Source: Rheinheimera soli (lineage in GTDB: Bacteria; Pseudomonadota; Gammaproteobacteria; Enterobacterales; Alteromonadaceae). Taken from it: 59,072 bases of DNA. The notes beneath the pieces are model-generated. The model saw only the letters and a list, made by a program, of their open reading frames with translations. It made no database searches and was not told where the DNA came from. Position 1 is the stretch's first letter, and each line of letters opens with the position of its first letter. Positions 43,773 to 54,310 of this stretch are shown piece by piece. The translations under genes and the position numbers were made by a program. The stretch spans positions 1-59,072 of the forward strand of contig NZ_JAJOYU010000027.1 of the NCBI RefSeq assembly GCF_021290985.1, given 5' to 3'.

Positions 43773-44285
43773 ATGACTAAGAATAGCTTTACAAAACAAG
43801 ATTTAGTGGCCTGTGGCCGTGGGGAATTATTTGGCGAAGGCAACAGCCAGTTGCCTGTAGACAATATGCTGATGATTGACCGTGTCGTACACATTTCGGA
43901 AGAAGGTGGCAAATACGGCAAAGGAGAAATTATCGCTGAATTCGATATCAATCCAGAACTGTGGTTTTTTGATTGCCACTTTAAAGGGGACCCGGTGATG
44001 CCAGGTTGCTTAGGCTTAGACGCCATGTGGCAGTTGGTCGGTTTCTTCCTGGGTTGGGCTGGTGGTCCGGGTAAAGGTCGTGCTTTAGGTGTGGGTGAAG
44101 TGAAATTTACTGGTCAAATTCTGCCTACTGCGAAAAAAGTGACCTACCGCATCGATATGACCCGCGTGATCAAACGCAAATTATTTATGGGCATAGCCGA
44201 AGGTTCAGTCAGTGTCGATGGTCGCGAGATCTATACGGCTAAAGAACTGAAAGTAGGTTTGTTCCAGGATACTTCTGCGTTCTAA
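43773..44285 (+). CDS. fabA: 3-hydroxydecanoyl-ACP dehydratase/isomerase
   Basis: A 170-residue dehydratase and isomerase that introduces the cis double bond in unsaturated fatty acid synthesis. Catalytic residues are the histidine in WFFDCHF (near 70) and the aspartate in GCLGLDAMW. It ends GLFQDTSAF, as in E. coli. The ATG at 43773 is chosen by comparison with E. coli FabA; one at 43752 would add seven residues, and neither has a strong ribosome site. Tandem FadR-like and FabR-like operators lie 35-70 bp upstream. Confidence 0.95.
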   Translation: MTKNSFTKQDLVACGRGELFGEGNSQLPVDNMLMIDRVVHISEEGGKYGKGEIIAEFDINPELWFFDCHFKGDPVMPGCLGLDAMWQLVGFFLGWAGGPGKGRALGVGEVKFTGQILPTAKKVTYRIDMTRVIKRKLFMGIAEGSVSVDGREIYTAKELKVGLFQDTSAF

Positions 44286-44300
44286 GCTGAATCTTTAGAT

Positions 44301-44331
44301 AAAAAACGGAGCTAACTGCTCCGTTTTTTAT
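44301..44331. terminator. Bidirectional terminator between fabA and asmA
   Basis: AAAACGGAGC, TAACT loop, GCTCCGTTTT, with A-run and T-run on its two sides. Confidence 0.88.
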
Positions 44332-44351
44332 TATTCACATTGAGCAGCTAA

Positions 44352-46145
44352 CTAAAGCCCACCAAGTTTTTCCAGCAGCTTGTTTTTAAGTTTCTCTTTT
44401 TGTGTTTCGACTTTGTCTTTCAATTGAGTTTCAAACAAGGCTTTGGTATCCAGTGAATACTTCGGCTCTTGCATAGTACCGCTGATTTTCAGAGGTATTT
44501 CCACACCAGCCAGATCGTCTTTTTCTTTACCGCCCTGACCTTTAGAGGTATTCACCAGCGCCGTACTTAATTGATAATCCAAAGCTTCTGTCAGCAAATT
44601 AGCAGAGCCTTTACCAGCAAGACGTAATAGTGGTGCCGCCATTTTTAAATCCGGATTGGTCAGCAGCCCGTCCGTTAGGTTAAAACTGCCTGTTAAGCTC
44701 GAAAAGTCAGTCTTTTGTTCCGTATTGTCTGTGCTTTGCGCTTCATTTTTTAAAGTGGCTTTGGCATTACGGATCATTTGCGCAATATTGACGCCATACA
44801 AAGAACCATCTGTGATTTCAAAGCTGCCATTGGCCAGCAGGTTTTTCTTGAGCTGCTCTGGTAATAAACTCTGGCCTTTGCCCTCAATACTAAGTTTTGC
44901 TGTGCCACTTAATAAATCAATATCAGCGCCATCTATCAGCATAGGACGCAGCGCCAAGCCGGACAGCTGTTTATTGAAGCTATAGCTGACAGGCGTTTTG
45001 CGAGCATCCAATGTGGCTTTGCCCACCACTTTGCCATCGTATAAATCTGCGCTGACTTTTTGAATTTGAACCAATCCTGCTTTATTGGTTAACGAAAGTT
45101 GCAGATTTTCCGTATGCAGGCCGCTCACTTTCAGAGTTTTCACTGCCAGTTTTAAATCCAGATCAAACTGGCGCAACGCTGTTAAATCAGGTTCAGTGCT
45201 CACCGCTACTTCGGCTTCTGTTGTCGAGGTATCCTCCGCCATATAAGCAGCTGTATCCACCTCATCCAACTTCAAATCTAATTTAATCACGGCTTGTTTG
45301 GCATAATTCACTGCCAGTTGGCCTGAACCTTTGATGTCATCCAACTCAAGTTTCTGCCATTGCCAGTCCAGTTGTTTTGTATCCAATGCTAATTTTAAAT
45401 CAGTGTCCAATACCAACTGCTTCAGTGGCAAGCCCTGAAACTCAGTATCCAGTACAAAGTCTTTCAGTTGCACTAACTGATTGTTGTTACTCAGTTGCAA
45501 CTGCGCTGAACCTTTCACATTCAACTGGGTTGGATCGGATTTAACCAGCAGTTCAAAATCCAGTGGTGCCCATTCATTAGCTTTAAAATCAGTTAAATTT
45601 AATGATTTCAGCGTTAAGCTTTGAGTCGGGCTGCCTTCGGTGATCATATTTAATTGCAGATTGCGAATAGACACATCTTCCAGTTGCAGTTGCTGCGAAC
45701 CTGGAGCAGTTACAGGTGCTGTAGTTTCAGATGGAGCAGAAGCAACTGCTTTGTCTGAAGTCAGGCCATCCATACTGGTTCTGCCATTTTTAGCAGTGAC
45801 TAGATTGGCTGTCACGCCGTCTAAATGCAGTTGCTGAATTTGCAGATCTTTATTCAGCAGTGGCATCAACGCCACTGCTGCCACCAGTTTTGACACTTCC
45901 AGCATTTGCTCCGGCACAAAACCTTCAGGATTGGATAAGGTGACATCAGAGAGCGACACACCCAGACTTGGGTAGACAGTCCAGCCTATATCCCCTGCGA
46001 TGTGCAGTTGTCGTCCGGTTTGTTGTCCAACCTTTTGGGTAATTTCTGCTTTAAAGTCATTTAAATCAAAAATAACCAACAGATAAAATACCGTTACTGC
46101 AATAAGACCAACAACGGCAGCCAGCAGCCATTTAAACCAATTCAT
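44352..46145 (-). CDS. asmA: AsmA-family outer-membrane assembly protein
   Basis: A 597-residue AsmA-like protein with a single N-terminal membrane anchor (about 4-26) and a long periplasmic beta-rich body, ending in the typical C-terminal AsmA domain (GSFNLTDGLLTNPDLKMAAP). Such proteins help move phospholipids towards the outer membrane. Low-complexity serine/threonine/alanine stretches occur around 120-155 and 325-340. The ATG at 46145 is chosen because AGGA lies 8 bp upstream. It is convergent with fabA. Confidence 0.88.
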   Translation of the reverse strand: MNWFKWLLAAVVGLIAVTVFYLLVIFDLNDFKAEITQKVGQQTGRQLHIAGDIGWTVYPSLGVSLSDVTLSNPEGFVPEQMLEVSKLVAAVALMPLLNKDLQIQQLHLDGVTANLVTAKNGRTSMDGLTSDKAVASAPSETTAPVTAPGSQQLQLEDVSIRNLQLNMITEGSPTQSLTLKSLNLTDFKANEWAPLDFELLVKSDPTQLNVKGSAQLQLSNNNQLVQLKDFVLDTEFQGLPLKQLVLDTDLKLALDTKQLDWQWQKLELDDIKGSGQLAVNYAKQAVIKLDLKLDEVDTAAYMAEDTSTTEAEVAVSTEPDLTALRQFDLDLKLAVKTLKVSGLHTENLQLSLTNKAGLVQIQKVSADLYDGKVVGKATLDARKTPVSYSFNKQLSGLALRPMLIDGADIDLLSGTAKLSIEGKGQSLLPEQLKKNLLANGSFEITDGSLYGVNIAQMIRNAKATLKNEAQSTDNTEQKTDFSSLTGSFNLTDGLLTNPDLKMAAPLLRLAGKGSANLLTEALDYQLSTALVNTSKGQGGKEKDDLAGVEIPLKISGTMQEPKYSLDTKALFETQLKDKVETQKEKLKNKLLEKLGGL

Positions 46146-46323
46146 ATCCATTTTCCTTTGGGTCATTTGTACTTTGGGTCAATCATAATTGAGCGACCTG
46201 ATAAAAAAGCTAATGCATAGCATAGCCCAGTGGCATAAACCTTAGCTGAACTTGATGACTTTTAGTGGAAGAGCAAATCAGCAGGAGCAGGCTTTGGGCC
46301 TGCCCCACAAGCAACAGAATGAA

Positions 46324-49300
46324 CTAGAGTAACAACAAGAGTTGTTGCAGCGGATGTTTAGGTTTAACGCCTTCTAAACGTTTCACCTGGCTGCGACAAG
46401 AAAACCCTGTGACCAGCACCTGATCAGCGCCGGTGCTTTGTACATTCTGCTGCCAGCTCATCTCGTATAAGGTTTTGCTGTTGTCAAAATTCTGCGCTTC
46501 GTGACCATAAGTACCAGCCATACCACAGCAGCCCACAGACAAAGCTTTGAGTTCTAATCCGGCTTTGGCATAGATCTGTTTCCATTGATTTTCTGTCGAA
46601 GGCAAAGCCGTTTTTTCAGTGCAATGAGCTAATAAGCTAAAACTTTGCTGACTCGCCACTGCTGGCAGCTGTTGTTTTACCAGCCATTCATGGAATAAGT
46701 CCACATGGAAGTTTCCACGCTGTGAGCCTAAAGCTTTGACGTATTCATCGCGATACACCAGCACTAAAGAGGCATCTAAACCTATCAATGGCGCTCCTAA
46801 AGCGGCCACCTGATTTAAAAAGTCCGAGGCTGTTTTCGCAGTTTTGGCGAAGTCACGCAAGAAGCCTTTGACATGCTGGGGTTTACCATTGGGTAAAAAT
46901 GGCAACAACACAGGCCTGAACCCCAGTTTTTCAATCAGCTTCAGCGCGTCAGCCACTAAATCAGCTTCGTAGAAGCTGGTAAAAGGATCCTGCACCAACA
47001 GCACCAACTTTTGCTTTTCTGTCTCTGGTAAGGCTTGCAGAGCGGTTAAATCAAAGTGGTAGTTGCCCTCAACCCTTTGTTTTAAGGTCGGTACTGATAA
47101 TTGTGGTGTATCGACATAACCCACTGTCTTTTTCAGCAGTGTGGCCATCCAGCTTTGCTGCAGGAAAAAATTAACCACCTTCGGCATACTGGCAAGCAAA
47201 GGCGCTGAACGTTCGATGTTACCGACCAGATAATCTTTGGCCGGCCGTAAATAACGACTGTGATACAACTGAATAAAACGAGCACGGAAGGATGGCACAT
47301 CCACTTTGATAGGACACTGACCTGCACAGGCTTTGCAAGCCAAACAGCCTTCCATTGCTTCCATCACTTCATGAGAGAAATCATACTGGCCTTGCTTTTT
47401 CTGCCAGCTGTTTTTAATTTTGGCCACTACACCCGACAGCGTCTGAGATTTATTTAGCAGCTCTTGTTCTTGTGTTAATACATCCACGCCCTGATTACTC
47501 ATCAAGCGCAGCCATTCGCGCATTAAACCAGCCCGGCCTTTTGGACTATGGCGTCTGTCTTTGGTGACTTTGCTGGACGGACACATGGGGGAATTTTCTT
47601 CGTAGTTAAAACAGAGGCCGTTGCCGTTGCAGTTTAAACTACTGTCAAAACTGTCTTTTACGACAACAGGAATTTGCCGGTCATAAAAACCACGTTTGAC
47701 ACCATCCACGCTGACTAACTGTTCAGTGCTGTCGATGGGAGTACAAATTTTGCCCGGGTTAACCCTATTAAATGGGTCAAAAGCCGTTTTGATTTTACGC
47801 AGTTCGGTAAATAAAGCCTCACCAAAAAACTCCGGGCCATATTCACTGCGATAACCTTTGCCATGTTCACCCCACATCAGGCCACCGTATTTAGCCGTCA
47901 GTTTGACCACCTGATCGGAGATAACGCGTAACTGTTTCTCTTGCTCCGGGTCACACATATCCAAGGCCGGACGCACATGCAGTACCCCGGCATCGACATG
48001 ACCAAACATGCCATAGGCCAGACCGTGACTATCGAGTAAGGCACGGAATTCCATAATAAAATCAGCAAGATTTTCAGGAGGAACCGCAGTGTCTTCAGTA
48101 AAAGGAATAGGCTTTTTGCTGCCTTTGGCGTTGCCCAAAAGACCCACTGCCTTTTTACGCATCGCATAAATCTGGGTAATAGCATTGTTATCATAGGTCA
48201 GCTGATAACCAATAATGCCAGACTCGCCGTTTGCGACAGAGTGCTGCAAGCGAGCTTCTAACTGCTGAACTTTTTGCGCCATATCCGCTTCGTCTTCAGC
48301 ATTGTATTCGACCATATTCAGGCCAAGCATAGTTTTACCTGGCACGTCTTCAATAAAGTCTTTTACCTGATGCCAGATAATATCGTTGCGGGCTAAATCC
48401 AGAACTTTGCTGTCCACTGTTTCAACAGAAGTCGCCTGTGCCGCCACTAAAAATGGTGCATTACGCAGCGCACTTTCAAAGCTGTCGTACTTCACATTCA
48501 CCAGACATTTGTAAGGGGCTATAGGCGTAATATTGAGTTTAGCTTCAGTCACAAAACCTAAAGAGCCTTCAGAACCGGTAATAACACGGGACAAATCAAA
48601 CTGAGTTAAATCCTCGTTAAACACATGCTCTAAGTCATAGCCTGTTAAAAAGCGGTTTAAACGCGGAAAAGTTTTTAGAATATCAGCGCGAAAATCACGG
48701 CAGCTGGATAACACCTGGCGATAGATACGGCCAATGCTGTCCTGACGTTGTGCCAGTTGCTCTGCTTGCGCAATAGGTATGACATGAGTGTGCAGCGCTG
48801 TGCCATCAATCAGCACTGTATCAAGGGATAACACATGATCACTGGTTTTGCCGTACACCAAAGAGCCCTGACCTGAAGCATCCGTGTTGATCATACCGCC
48901 TATAGTGGCGCGGTTTGAGGTGGATAAATCCGGTGAAAAGAAAAAGCCGTAAGGTTTTAAAAAAGCGTTCAGTTGATCTTTGATCACACCAGCCTGTACC
49001 CGCACCCAACGCTCTTCGACATTAATCTCAATGATGTCACGCATATGGCGGGACAAATCCACGACCACAGCTGAAGTCAGGGCTTGGCCATTAGTGCCGG
49101 TACCACCGCCGCGAGGGGTAAATTTGATGCCGCTAAAGCTCACTGTCTGAGACAAAGAACAGATCAGCTGCACATCAGCAGCGGATTTAGGCAATAACAC
49201 AGCAGCAGGCAGTTGCTGATAGACGCTGTTGTCTGTGGCTACCGCTAAGCGGCTGGCATAACTCACTTCAATATCGCCGGAAAAACCAGCAGCAGTTAAA

Positions 49301-49362
49301 GCAGTGACGTAAGCCTGTACCTGGGGATTAAGTGTTTCTGTCGCAGTTAACTTCGGGATCAT
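46324..49362 (-). CDS. ydiJ: YdiJ, FAD and iron-sulfur oxidoreductase (D-2-hydroxyglutarate dehydrogenase type)
   Basis: A 1012-residue fusion. It has a FAD-binding PCMH domain with TPRGGGTGTNGQAL, a FAD oxidase C-terminal domain, an iron-sulfur segment (CNGNGLCFN, and SGCLACKACAGQCP) and a CCG/heterodisulfide-like end (VGCCGMAGTYGHE). It matches E. coli YdiJ along its whole length, a protein reported as a membrane-linked D-2-hydroxyglutarate dehydrogenase. The start at 49362 gives MIPKLTA..., like E. coli MIPQISQ; a start at 49371 adds three residues. It stands alone. Confidence 0.93.
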   Translation of the reverse strand: MIPKLTATETLNPQVQAYVTALTAAGFSGDIEVSYASRLAVATDNSVYQQLPAAVLLPKSAADVQLICSLSQTVSFSGIKFTPRGGGTGTNGQALTSAVVVDLSRHMRDIIEINVEERWVRVQAGVIKDQLNAFLKPYGFFFSPDLSTSNRATIGGMINTDASGQGSLVYGKTSDHVLSLDTVLIDGTALHTHVIPIAQAEQLAQRQDSIGRIYRQVLSSCRDFRADILKTFPRLNRFLTGYDLEHVFNEDLTQFDLSRVITGSEGSLGFVTEAKLNITPIAPYKCLVNVKYDSFESALRNAPFLVAAQATSVETVDSKVLDLARNDIIWHQVKDFIEDVPGKTMLGLNMVEYNAEDEADMAQKVQQLEARLQHSVANGESGIIGYQLTYDNNAITQIYAMRKKAVGLLGNAKGSKKPIPFTEDTAVPPENLADFIMEFRALLDSHGLAYGMFGHVDAGVLHVRPALDMCDPEQEKQLRVISDQVVKLTAKYGGLMWGEHGKGYRSEYGPEFFGEALFTELRKIKTAFDPFNRVNPGKICTPIDSTEQLVSVDGVKRGFYDRQIPVVVKDSFDSSLNCNGNGLCFNYEENSPMCPSSKVTKDRRHSPKGRAGLMREWLRLMSNQGVDVLTQEQELLNKSQTLSGVVAKIKNSWQKKQGQYDFSHEVMEAMEGCLACKACAGQCPIKVDVPSFRARFIQLYHSRYLRPAKDYLVGNIERSAPLLASMPKVVNFFLQQSWMATLLKKTVGYVDTPQLSVPTLKQRVEGNYHFDLTALQALPETEKQKLVLLVQDPFTSFYEADLVADALKLIEKLGFRPVLLPFLPNGKPQHVKGFLRDFAKTAKTASDFLNQVAALGAPLIGLDASLVLVYRDEYVKALGSQRGNFHVDLFHEWLVKQQLPAVASQQSFSLLAHCTEKTALPSTENQWKQIYAKAGLELKALSVGCCGMAGTYGHEAQNFDNSKTLYEMSWQQNVQSTGADQVLVTGFSCRSQVKRLEGVKPKHPLQQLLLLL

Positions 49363-49501
49363 AGGACGCACCAGATTTAGAACTGGGCCGAGTATACCAA
49401 AGCGCAGGATAGATGGTCAGGGAGTCGGAAAAAAATTACAGACTTTCCAATGCCCTGCTTTGCTTACATCACTTACATCAATAGATGAAAAGATGAGGAG
49501 C

Positions 49502-49810
49502 TTAGTTGTCGCTTTTACGTTCCAGCACTTCACCTTCAATCACCCGGCCAGAGCTTTCTGACGAACGCTGCTGCTGTTGCTGTTGCGCCTGCTCGAAAAA
49601 CGATTTGCCTTGTTTACGCAGTTGATGCCTTTTGTATAAAAACACTGGAATAAGTAACCAGCTCAGCATCAGCACGAAAAGTAATACACCCATGGCAAAC
49701 ACCAGCATAATGCCGGCCACCAGCCAAAGCAGAACACGGCTGAGGAAACTGCCCTGCTGTTTCTGACGGAATAAGGCCTGCCATTGTTGGGCTTGCTGTT
49801 GATAATTCAT
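49502..49810 (-). CDS. Small membrane protein with glutamine-rich tail, unknown
   Basis: A 102-residue protein with two adjacent hydrophobic segments (about 22-58) and a hydrophilic tail containing EQAQQQQQQRSSES. The end GRVIEGEVLERKSDN is shared by several small inner-membrane proteins of marine gammaproteobacteria. No function is known. It lies between glgP and ydiJ, all on the minus strand, but gaps of over 130 bp on either side argue for separate transcription. Confidence 0.7.
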   Translation of the reverse strand: MNYQQQAQQWQALFRQKQQGSFLSRVLLWLVAGIMLVFAMGVLLFVLMLSWLLIPVFLYKRHQLRKQGKSFFEQAQQQQQQRSSESSGRVIEGEVLERKSDN

Positions 49811-49949
49811 TGATTGCTCTCTTTAAAACGCCTGTTTATTGGCTCTCTACAACTTAATGGGGATGATAAAACGAAATCCCAATGCCGGGTAAGACTGCAA
49901 AGTGTAACAAATAGTTCAGAGGTTTCTTTAAACCACGCCAGGTCCGATA

Positions 49950-49980
49950 AAATACAAAGCCCACCGAAGTGGGCTTTGTT
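49950..49980 (-). terminator. glgP terminator
   Basis: Minus-strand AAAGCCCAC-TTCG-GTGGGCTTT, with a TTTTA-type tail after a few bases; 24 bp after the glgP stop codon. Confidence 0.75.
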
Positions 49981-50003
49981 GTTAAGGTCGTAGCTCAGTG
50001 AGC

Positions 50004-52499
50004 TTACTGCTGGCTGATTTTACAGGCATCCAGTTTCCAAACTTTTTCTACGTAGTCTTCAATAGAACGGTCTGACGTAAATTTACCCATCAGTGCAGTG
50101 TTCAGAATGGCTTTTTTCGCCCAGCCTGCCTGATCACGATACCAGCCTTCCACTTTCTCTTGTGCTTTAACGTACGACTGGAAATCGGCCAGTACTAAGT
50201 ACGGGTCGCCACCTTCCAGTAAGCTGCGTTTGATAGCCGACAGCTCGCCTGGTTTACCAGGCGTGAAATAGTCGGTTTCCAGCCAATCCAGAATGGCTTT
50301 GATTTCGGTATCCTGATAATAATAATCCCAGCTGTGATAGCCTTTGGCTTGCAGCGCTTTTACTTCATCTACGGTTAAACCGAAGATAGAAATATTATCC
50401 GGCCCTACTTCCTCAGCAATCTCAATATTAGCGCCATCCAGCGTACCTACAGTGATAGCGCCGTTTAACGCCAGCTTCATATTACCTGTACCAGAAGCTT
50501 CTTTACCTGCGGTAGAGATTTGTTCTGACACATCAGCTGCCGGGATCATTTTTTCCGCCAGAGTCACGCGGTAGTTTGGCATAAAGACCACTTTCAGACG
50601 GTTTTTCACCCGTTTGTCGTTGTTGATCTTCTCAGCCACTTTGTTGATGGCGTAAATAATTTCTTTGGCCAGCTTGTAGCCAGGAGCTGCTTTAGCGCCA
50701 AACAGGAATACACGTGGCACCATATCGTAATCCGGGTTTTGCAGAATACGACGGTACAATGCCAGAATATGCAGCAAGTTCAGGTGCTGACGTTTGTATT
50801 CATGCAACCGTTTGATTTGAATATCAAAAATTGCATGAGGGTCGATGCTGATATTGGTCAGTTTTTTCACAACAGTGGCTAAATCAGCTTTGTTTTGCTG
50901 CTTGATGGCCATAAAGGCGTCCTGAATGGCAGGATCATCAGCAAAAGCTGCAAATTTTTTCAGTTGTGTTAAATCACGCGGCCATTCATCACCAATGGTT
51001 TCATCGAGCAACTTGGCTAAACGTGGATTACAGGCTTTTAACCAGCGACGAGGCGTTACACCGTTGGTGACGTTGGTAAATTTATCAGGCCACAAGGCCA
51101 CCATTTCCGGGAATAAGTCAGATTTCACTAAATCCGAGTGGATTTGCGCTACGCCGTTGACACGGAATGAACCGACGACAGACAAGTGGCCCATACGCAC
51201 CATAGGATCATGGCCGTCTTCGATAATAGATAACTTGTGTTTTTTGTCGTTATCACCTGGCCATAACACATCTACCTGCTCTACCAGGAAACGACGGTTG
51301 ATTTCATAAATAATTTCTAAATGGCGTGGCAATACTTTTTCAAATAAACGCACAGACCATTTTTCCAGAGCTTCTGGTAACAAGGTATGGTTGGTATAGG
51401 CAAATACATGCTGACAAATATTCCAGGCATCATCCCAGCTCATTTCTGCACGGTCGACCAGAATACGCATCAGTTCAGGAATAGCCACTGCAGGGTGAGT
51501 GTCGTTCAGCTGAATAGCCACTTGCTCCGGGAATTTGCTCCAGTCGTCGCCATTGGCGCGCTTGTAACGGCGGATAATGTCTTTTAGCGAACATGAGCAG
51601 AAGAAGTACTGCTGAATTAAGCGTAATTCTTTACCTGCATCAGTTTCATCGTTTGGATACAAAACCTTAGAAATGGTTTCAGCTTCGATGTTCTGACGTG
51701 CAGCATCAATGTAGCCGCCTGAGTTAAATACGTCCCAGTTGAAGAAATCACTGGCGCGACTTTCCCACAAACGTAACACGTTGACTGAACTACCCTGATA
51801 ACCCACCACTGGAATGTCCCAAGGCACACCTTTGATAATACGACCCGGGTGCCAGACTTTTTTCATTTTGCCTTGCAGGTCATAAGTGGTTTCTACATAA
51901 CCGTACACCGAGATTTCCTGCACAGACTCAGGACGGCAGATTTCCCATGGATTGCCGTATTCACGCCAGCTGTCCGGACGCTCAATCTGACGACCGTCAG
52001 AGAACTCCTGTTTAAATAAACCGTGCTCGTAATGAATACCGTAACCAATGGCTGGGTAGTTTAAGGTGGCCATAGAATCAATAAAGCAAGCAGCTAAACG
52101 GCCTAAACCGCCGTTGCCTAATGCCATATCTTCTTCCTGATCTTCCAGATCAGCAATATTTAAGCCTAGCTCTGCCAGCGCAACTTTAGCCGCATCATAA
52201 ACACCAATATTGTGCAGGTTGTTACTGAATAACCGGCCCATTAAATATTCAAGGCTGAAATAATGAATAGCGCGGGTATTTTGTTGGTAGTGAGTACGCT
52301 GGGTATTACGCAAACCATCGTACACATATTCGTTGACGGCAGCGCAGGTTGCACGCCACCAGGCTTGTGGGCTGGCTTTGTTGACATCAGTGCCAAGGCT
52401 GCCGTGTAAATGTTTAATAATGCTGTTTTTTAATTCTTCCGTGCTCGGAAGAGCTGCAATAGCCACTGAGGCTTTTGCCTTTGAAGTCGTTTTTTTCAT
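50004..52499 (-). CDS. glgP: Glycogen phosphorylase
   Basis: An 831-residue glycosyltransferase 35 enzyme that releases glucose 1-phosphate from glycogen. The pyridoxal-phosphate lysine is in the [15 protein letters not shown] stretch near 670, and [12 protein letters not shown] marks the N-terminal sugar site. The ATG at 52499 is preferred, with GGGA upstream; a TTG at 52505 would add two residues. Product glucose 1-phosphate is converted by Pgm, encoded just upstream, to glucose 6-phosphate for the HexR-controlled Zwf. Two HexR-type operators precede it. No glgABC genes are in the window. Confidence 0.95.
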   Translation of the reverse strand: MKKTTSKAKASVAIAALPSTEELKNSIIKHLHGSLGTDVNKASPQAWWRATCAAVNEYVYDGLRNTQRTHYQQNTRAIHYFSLEYLMGRLFSNNLHNIGVYDAAKVALAELGLNIADLEDQEEDMALGNGGLGRLAACFIDSMATLNYPAIGYGIHYEHGLFKQEFSDGRQIERPDSWREYGNPWEICRPESVQEISVYGYVETTYDLQGKMKKVWHPGRIIKGVPWDIPVVGYQGSSVNVLRLWESRASDFFNWDVFNSGGYIDAARQNIEAETISKVLYPNDETDAGKELRLIQQYFFCSCSLKDIIRRYKRANGDDWSKFPEQVAIQLNDTHPAVAIPELMRILVDRAEMSWDDAWNICQHVFAYTNHTLLPEALEKWSVRLFEKVLPRHLEIIYEINRRFLVEQVDVLWPGDNDKKHKLSIIEDGHDPMVRMGHLSVVGSFRVNGVAQIHSDLVKSDLFPEMVALWPDKFTNVTNGVTPRRWLKACNPRLAKLLDETIGDEWPRDLTQLKKFAAFADDPAIQDAFMAIKQQNKADLATVVKKLTNISIDPHAIFDIQIKRLHEYKRQHLNLLHILALYRRILQNPDYDMVPRVFLFGAKAAPGYKLAKEIIYAINKVAEKINNDKRVKNRLKVVFMPNYRVTLAEKMIPAADVSEQISTAGKEASGTGNMKLALNGAITVGTLDGANIEIAEEVGPDNISIFGLTVDEVKALQAKGYHSWDYYYQDTEIKAILDWLETDYFTPGKPGELSAIKRSLLEGGDPYLVLADFQSYVKAQEKVEGWYRDQAGWAKKAILNTALMGKFTSDRSIEDYVEKVWKLDACKISQQ

Positions 52500-52551
52500 T
52501 GCCAAATCCCGGTTTGATGAGCGGTGAGCCGCTTTTTTTTATAACTGTAGT

Positions 52552-52566
52552 TGTAGAAAAATTACA
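52552..52566. promoter_or_regulatory. HexR-like operator close to glgP
   Basis: TGTAGAAAAATTACA, 14 of 15 bases matching TGTAATAAAATTACA-type sites except for the A/T-to-G change. It overlaps the -35 box of a possible promoter (minus strand TTGTAA, 18 bp, TATAAA). Confidence 0.6.
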
Positions 52567-52603
52567 AAAATGGCGGGCAATAGTCAAGAATTTGCGGAAA
52601 TAA

Positions 52604-52643
52604 AGCCTGTTATCGTAATTTTATTACAACACGATAACAGGCT
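52604..52643 (-). terminator. pgm terminator hairpin with a HexR site in its loop
   Basis: Perfect 12-bp arms AGCCTGTTATCG / CGATAACAGGCT flank a 16-bp loop. On the minus strand TTATTTCC follows. The loop contains most of the HexR-like site at 52614-52628. Confidence 0.7.
52614..52628. promoter_or_regulatory. HexR-like operator between pgm and glgP
   Basis: Minus strand TGTAATAAAATTACG: identical to the pykA operator except for the last base. Confidence 0.7.
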
Positions 52644-52654
52644 GTTTCCGATAC

Positions 52655-54301
52655 TTAAATTGTCGCGAACACCGCGTCTACAAAGGCTTTGGCGTCAGAT
52701 TCAAGCTGCATTAAATGCTTTTGATCAACAAAACTCTCTAAGTAAATTTTGTAACTATTTTCTGTACCGGAAGGACGCGCAGCGAACCAGCCATTTTTCG
52801 TAACGACCTTCACCCCGCCAATACTGGCGTTATTTCCTGGTGCTTTTGTCAGCACAGCAAGTATAGGATCACCTGCCAACGCTGTCTGTTGGACACTGCT
52901 GATATCCAGATTTTTCAGCGCTGTTTTTTGCTCTGCTGAAGCAACCGCATCCAGACGACGATACAAAGGCGAACCGAATTCTTTGGTTAATGCCTGATAC
53001 TGCTGATAAGGATCCACTCCGGTTTTCGCCAGCATTTCCGCTGCGAGTAAACCTAAAATAAAACCATCTTTATCGGTTGACCAAACAGTGCCATCAAACC
53101 GCAGGAAACTGGCCCCTGCACTTTCTTCACCACCAAAAGCCACTGTGCCTTGGTGCAGCCCATCGACAAACCATTTAAAACCAACAGGAACTTCGTAGAC
53201 TTTACGGCCACGGCCTTCTGTTACTCTGTCAATTAAGGCCGAAGACACCAGAGTTTTGCCTATAGCTAAGTCGGTAGACCATAAAGGTCTGTTGCTCAGC
53301 AAATAGTTAATAGCGACAGCCAGATAATGATTCGGATTCATCAGGCCACCACTTCGGGTCACTATGCCGTGACGGTCGAAATCGGGGTCGTTGCCTATAG
53401 CCACATCAAACTGATCTTTGAGCTGAATCAAGTTCGCCATTGCATACGCAGAAGAGCAGTCCATGCGGATTTTGCCGTCTTTATCCAAAGGCATGAAGCT
53501 AAAAGCAGGGTCAACGCGTTCATTCACTACTGTGATATTCAGACCATAAGTTTTGGCAATCACAGGCCAAAACGCTATGCCTGAACCACCTAAAGGGTCG
53601 ACACCAATTTTTACACCAGCTTTGGCAATAGCTGCCATATCAATCACATTGGCCAAGTCATCGACATAAGGCTGAACATAGTCAATGCTGACACACAAAG
53701 ACGACGCCAGCGCCTCTTCATAACTCAGTTTTTGGACTCCAGCTAAGGCATTGGCTAACAAGGTGTTAGCACGTTTTTGGATCCAATCAGTTGCGTCGGT
53801 ATCGGCTGGTCCACCATGAGGCGGATTGTATTTAATGCCACCATCTTCTGGCGGATTATGGGATGGCGTAATAATCAGACCGTCAGCTAAGTCCGACGTA
53901 CGGCCTTTGTTGTACCCTAAAATAGCGTGCGAAATCACAGGGGTTGGCGTAAAACCGCCGTCCTGCTGAATGCGGGTTTCAACACCATTAGCAATCAAGA
54001 CTTGCAAGGCAGTCACAAAAGCAGCTTCAGACAAAGCGTGAGTGTCTTTACCCAAAAACAAAGGGCCGCTAAAACCTTGCTGCTTACGATACTCAGCAAC
54101 AGCCTGCACTATCGCCAGAATATGAGCTTCATTAAAGGACTTTAATAAAGCGCCTCCTCTATGGCCTGAAGTGCCAAAACTAACCTGCTGACTGACAACA
54201 GCCACATCAGGGCTCAGGCTGTAATAAGCAGCCATCAGCTGAGCTATATTAGGTAACATGGCGGCCGGAGCTGTTTGCCCAGCCAGCGGATGTAACGACA
54301 T
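52655..54301 (-). CDS. pgm: Phosphoglucomutase, alpha-D-glucose specific
   Basis: A 548-residue alpha-phosphohexomutase that interconverts glucose 1- and 6-phosphate. The phosphoserine loop is TPSHNPP (S147), the metal loop is [10 protein letters not shown] and the sugar loop is GGEESAGAS. The N-terminal GTSGHRGG is typical. AAGGAG lies 5 bp before the ATG. It is 9 bp downstream of seqA, as in E. coli, and is followed by glgP after a terminator; the two enzymes act in sequence on glycogen. Confidence 0.96.
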   Translation of the reverse strand: MSLHPLAGQTAPAAMLPNIAQLMAAYYSLSPDVAVVSQQVSFGTSGHRGGALLKSFNEAHILAIVQAVAEYRKQQGFSGPLFLGKDTHALSEAAFVTALQVLIANGVETRIQQDGGFTPTPVISHAILGYNKGRTSDLADGLIITPSHNPPEDGGIKYNPPHGGPADTDATDWIQKRANTLLANALAGVQKLSYEEALASSLCVSIDYVQPYVDDLANVIDMAAIAKAGVKIGVDPLGGSGIAFWPVIAKTYGLNITVVNERVDPAFSFMPLDKDGKIRMDCSSAYAMANLIQLKDQFDVAIGNDPDFDRHGIVTRSGGLMNPNHYLAVAINYLLSNRPLWSTDLAIGKTLVSSALIDRVTEGRGRKVYEVPVGFKWFVDGLHQGTVAFGGEESAGASFLRFDGTVWSTDKDGFILGLLAAEMLAKTGVDPYQQYQALTKEFGSPLYRRLDAVASAEQKTALKNLDISSVQQTALAGDPILAVLTKAPGNNASIGGVKVVTKNGWFAARPSGTENSYKIYLESFVDQKHLMQLESDAKAFVDAVFATI

Positions 54302-54310
54302 AAAAACTCC

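Noticed and set aside
52520-52540. Plus-strand AGCGG-TGAG-CCGCT hairpin with eight T before glgP
   Set aside because: It looks like a terminator on the plus strand, but no plus-strand gene or promoter precedes it. It is more likely part of the glgP leader, where the A-run falls before the stem.
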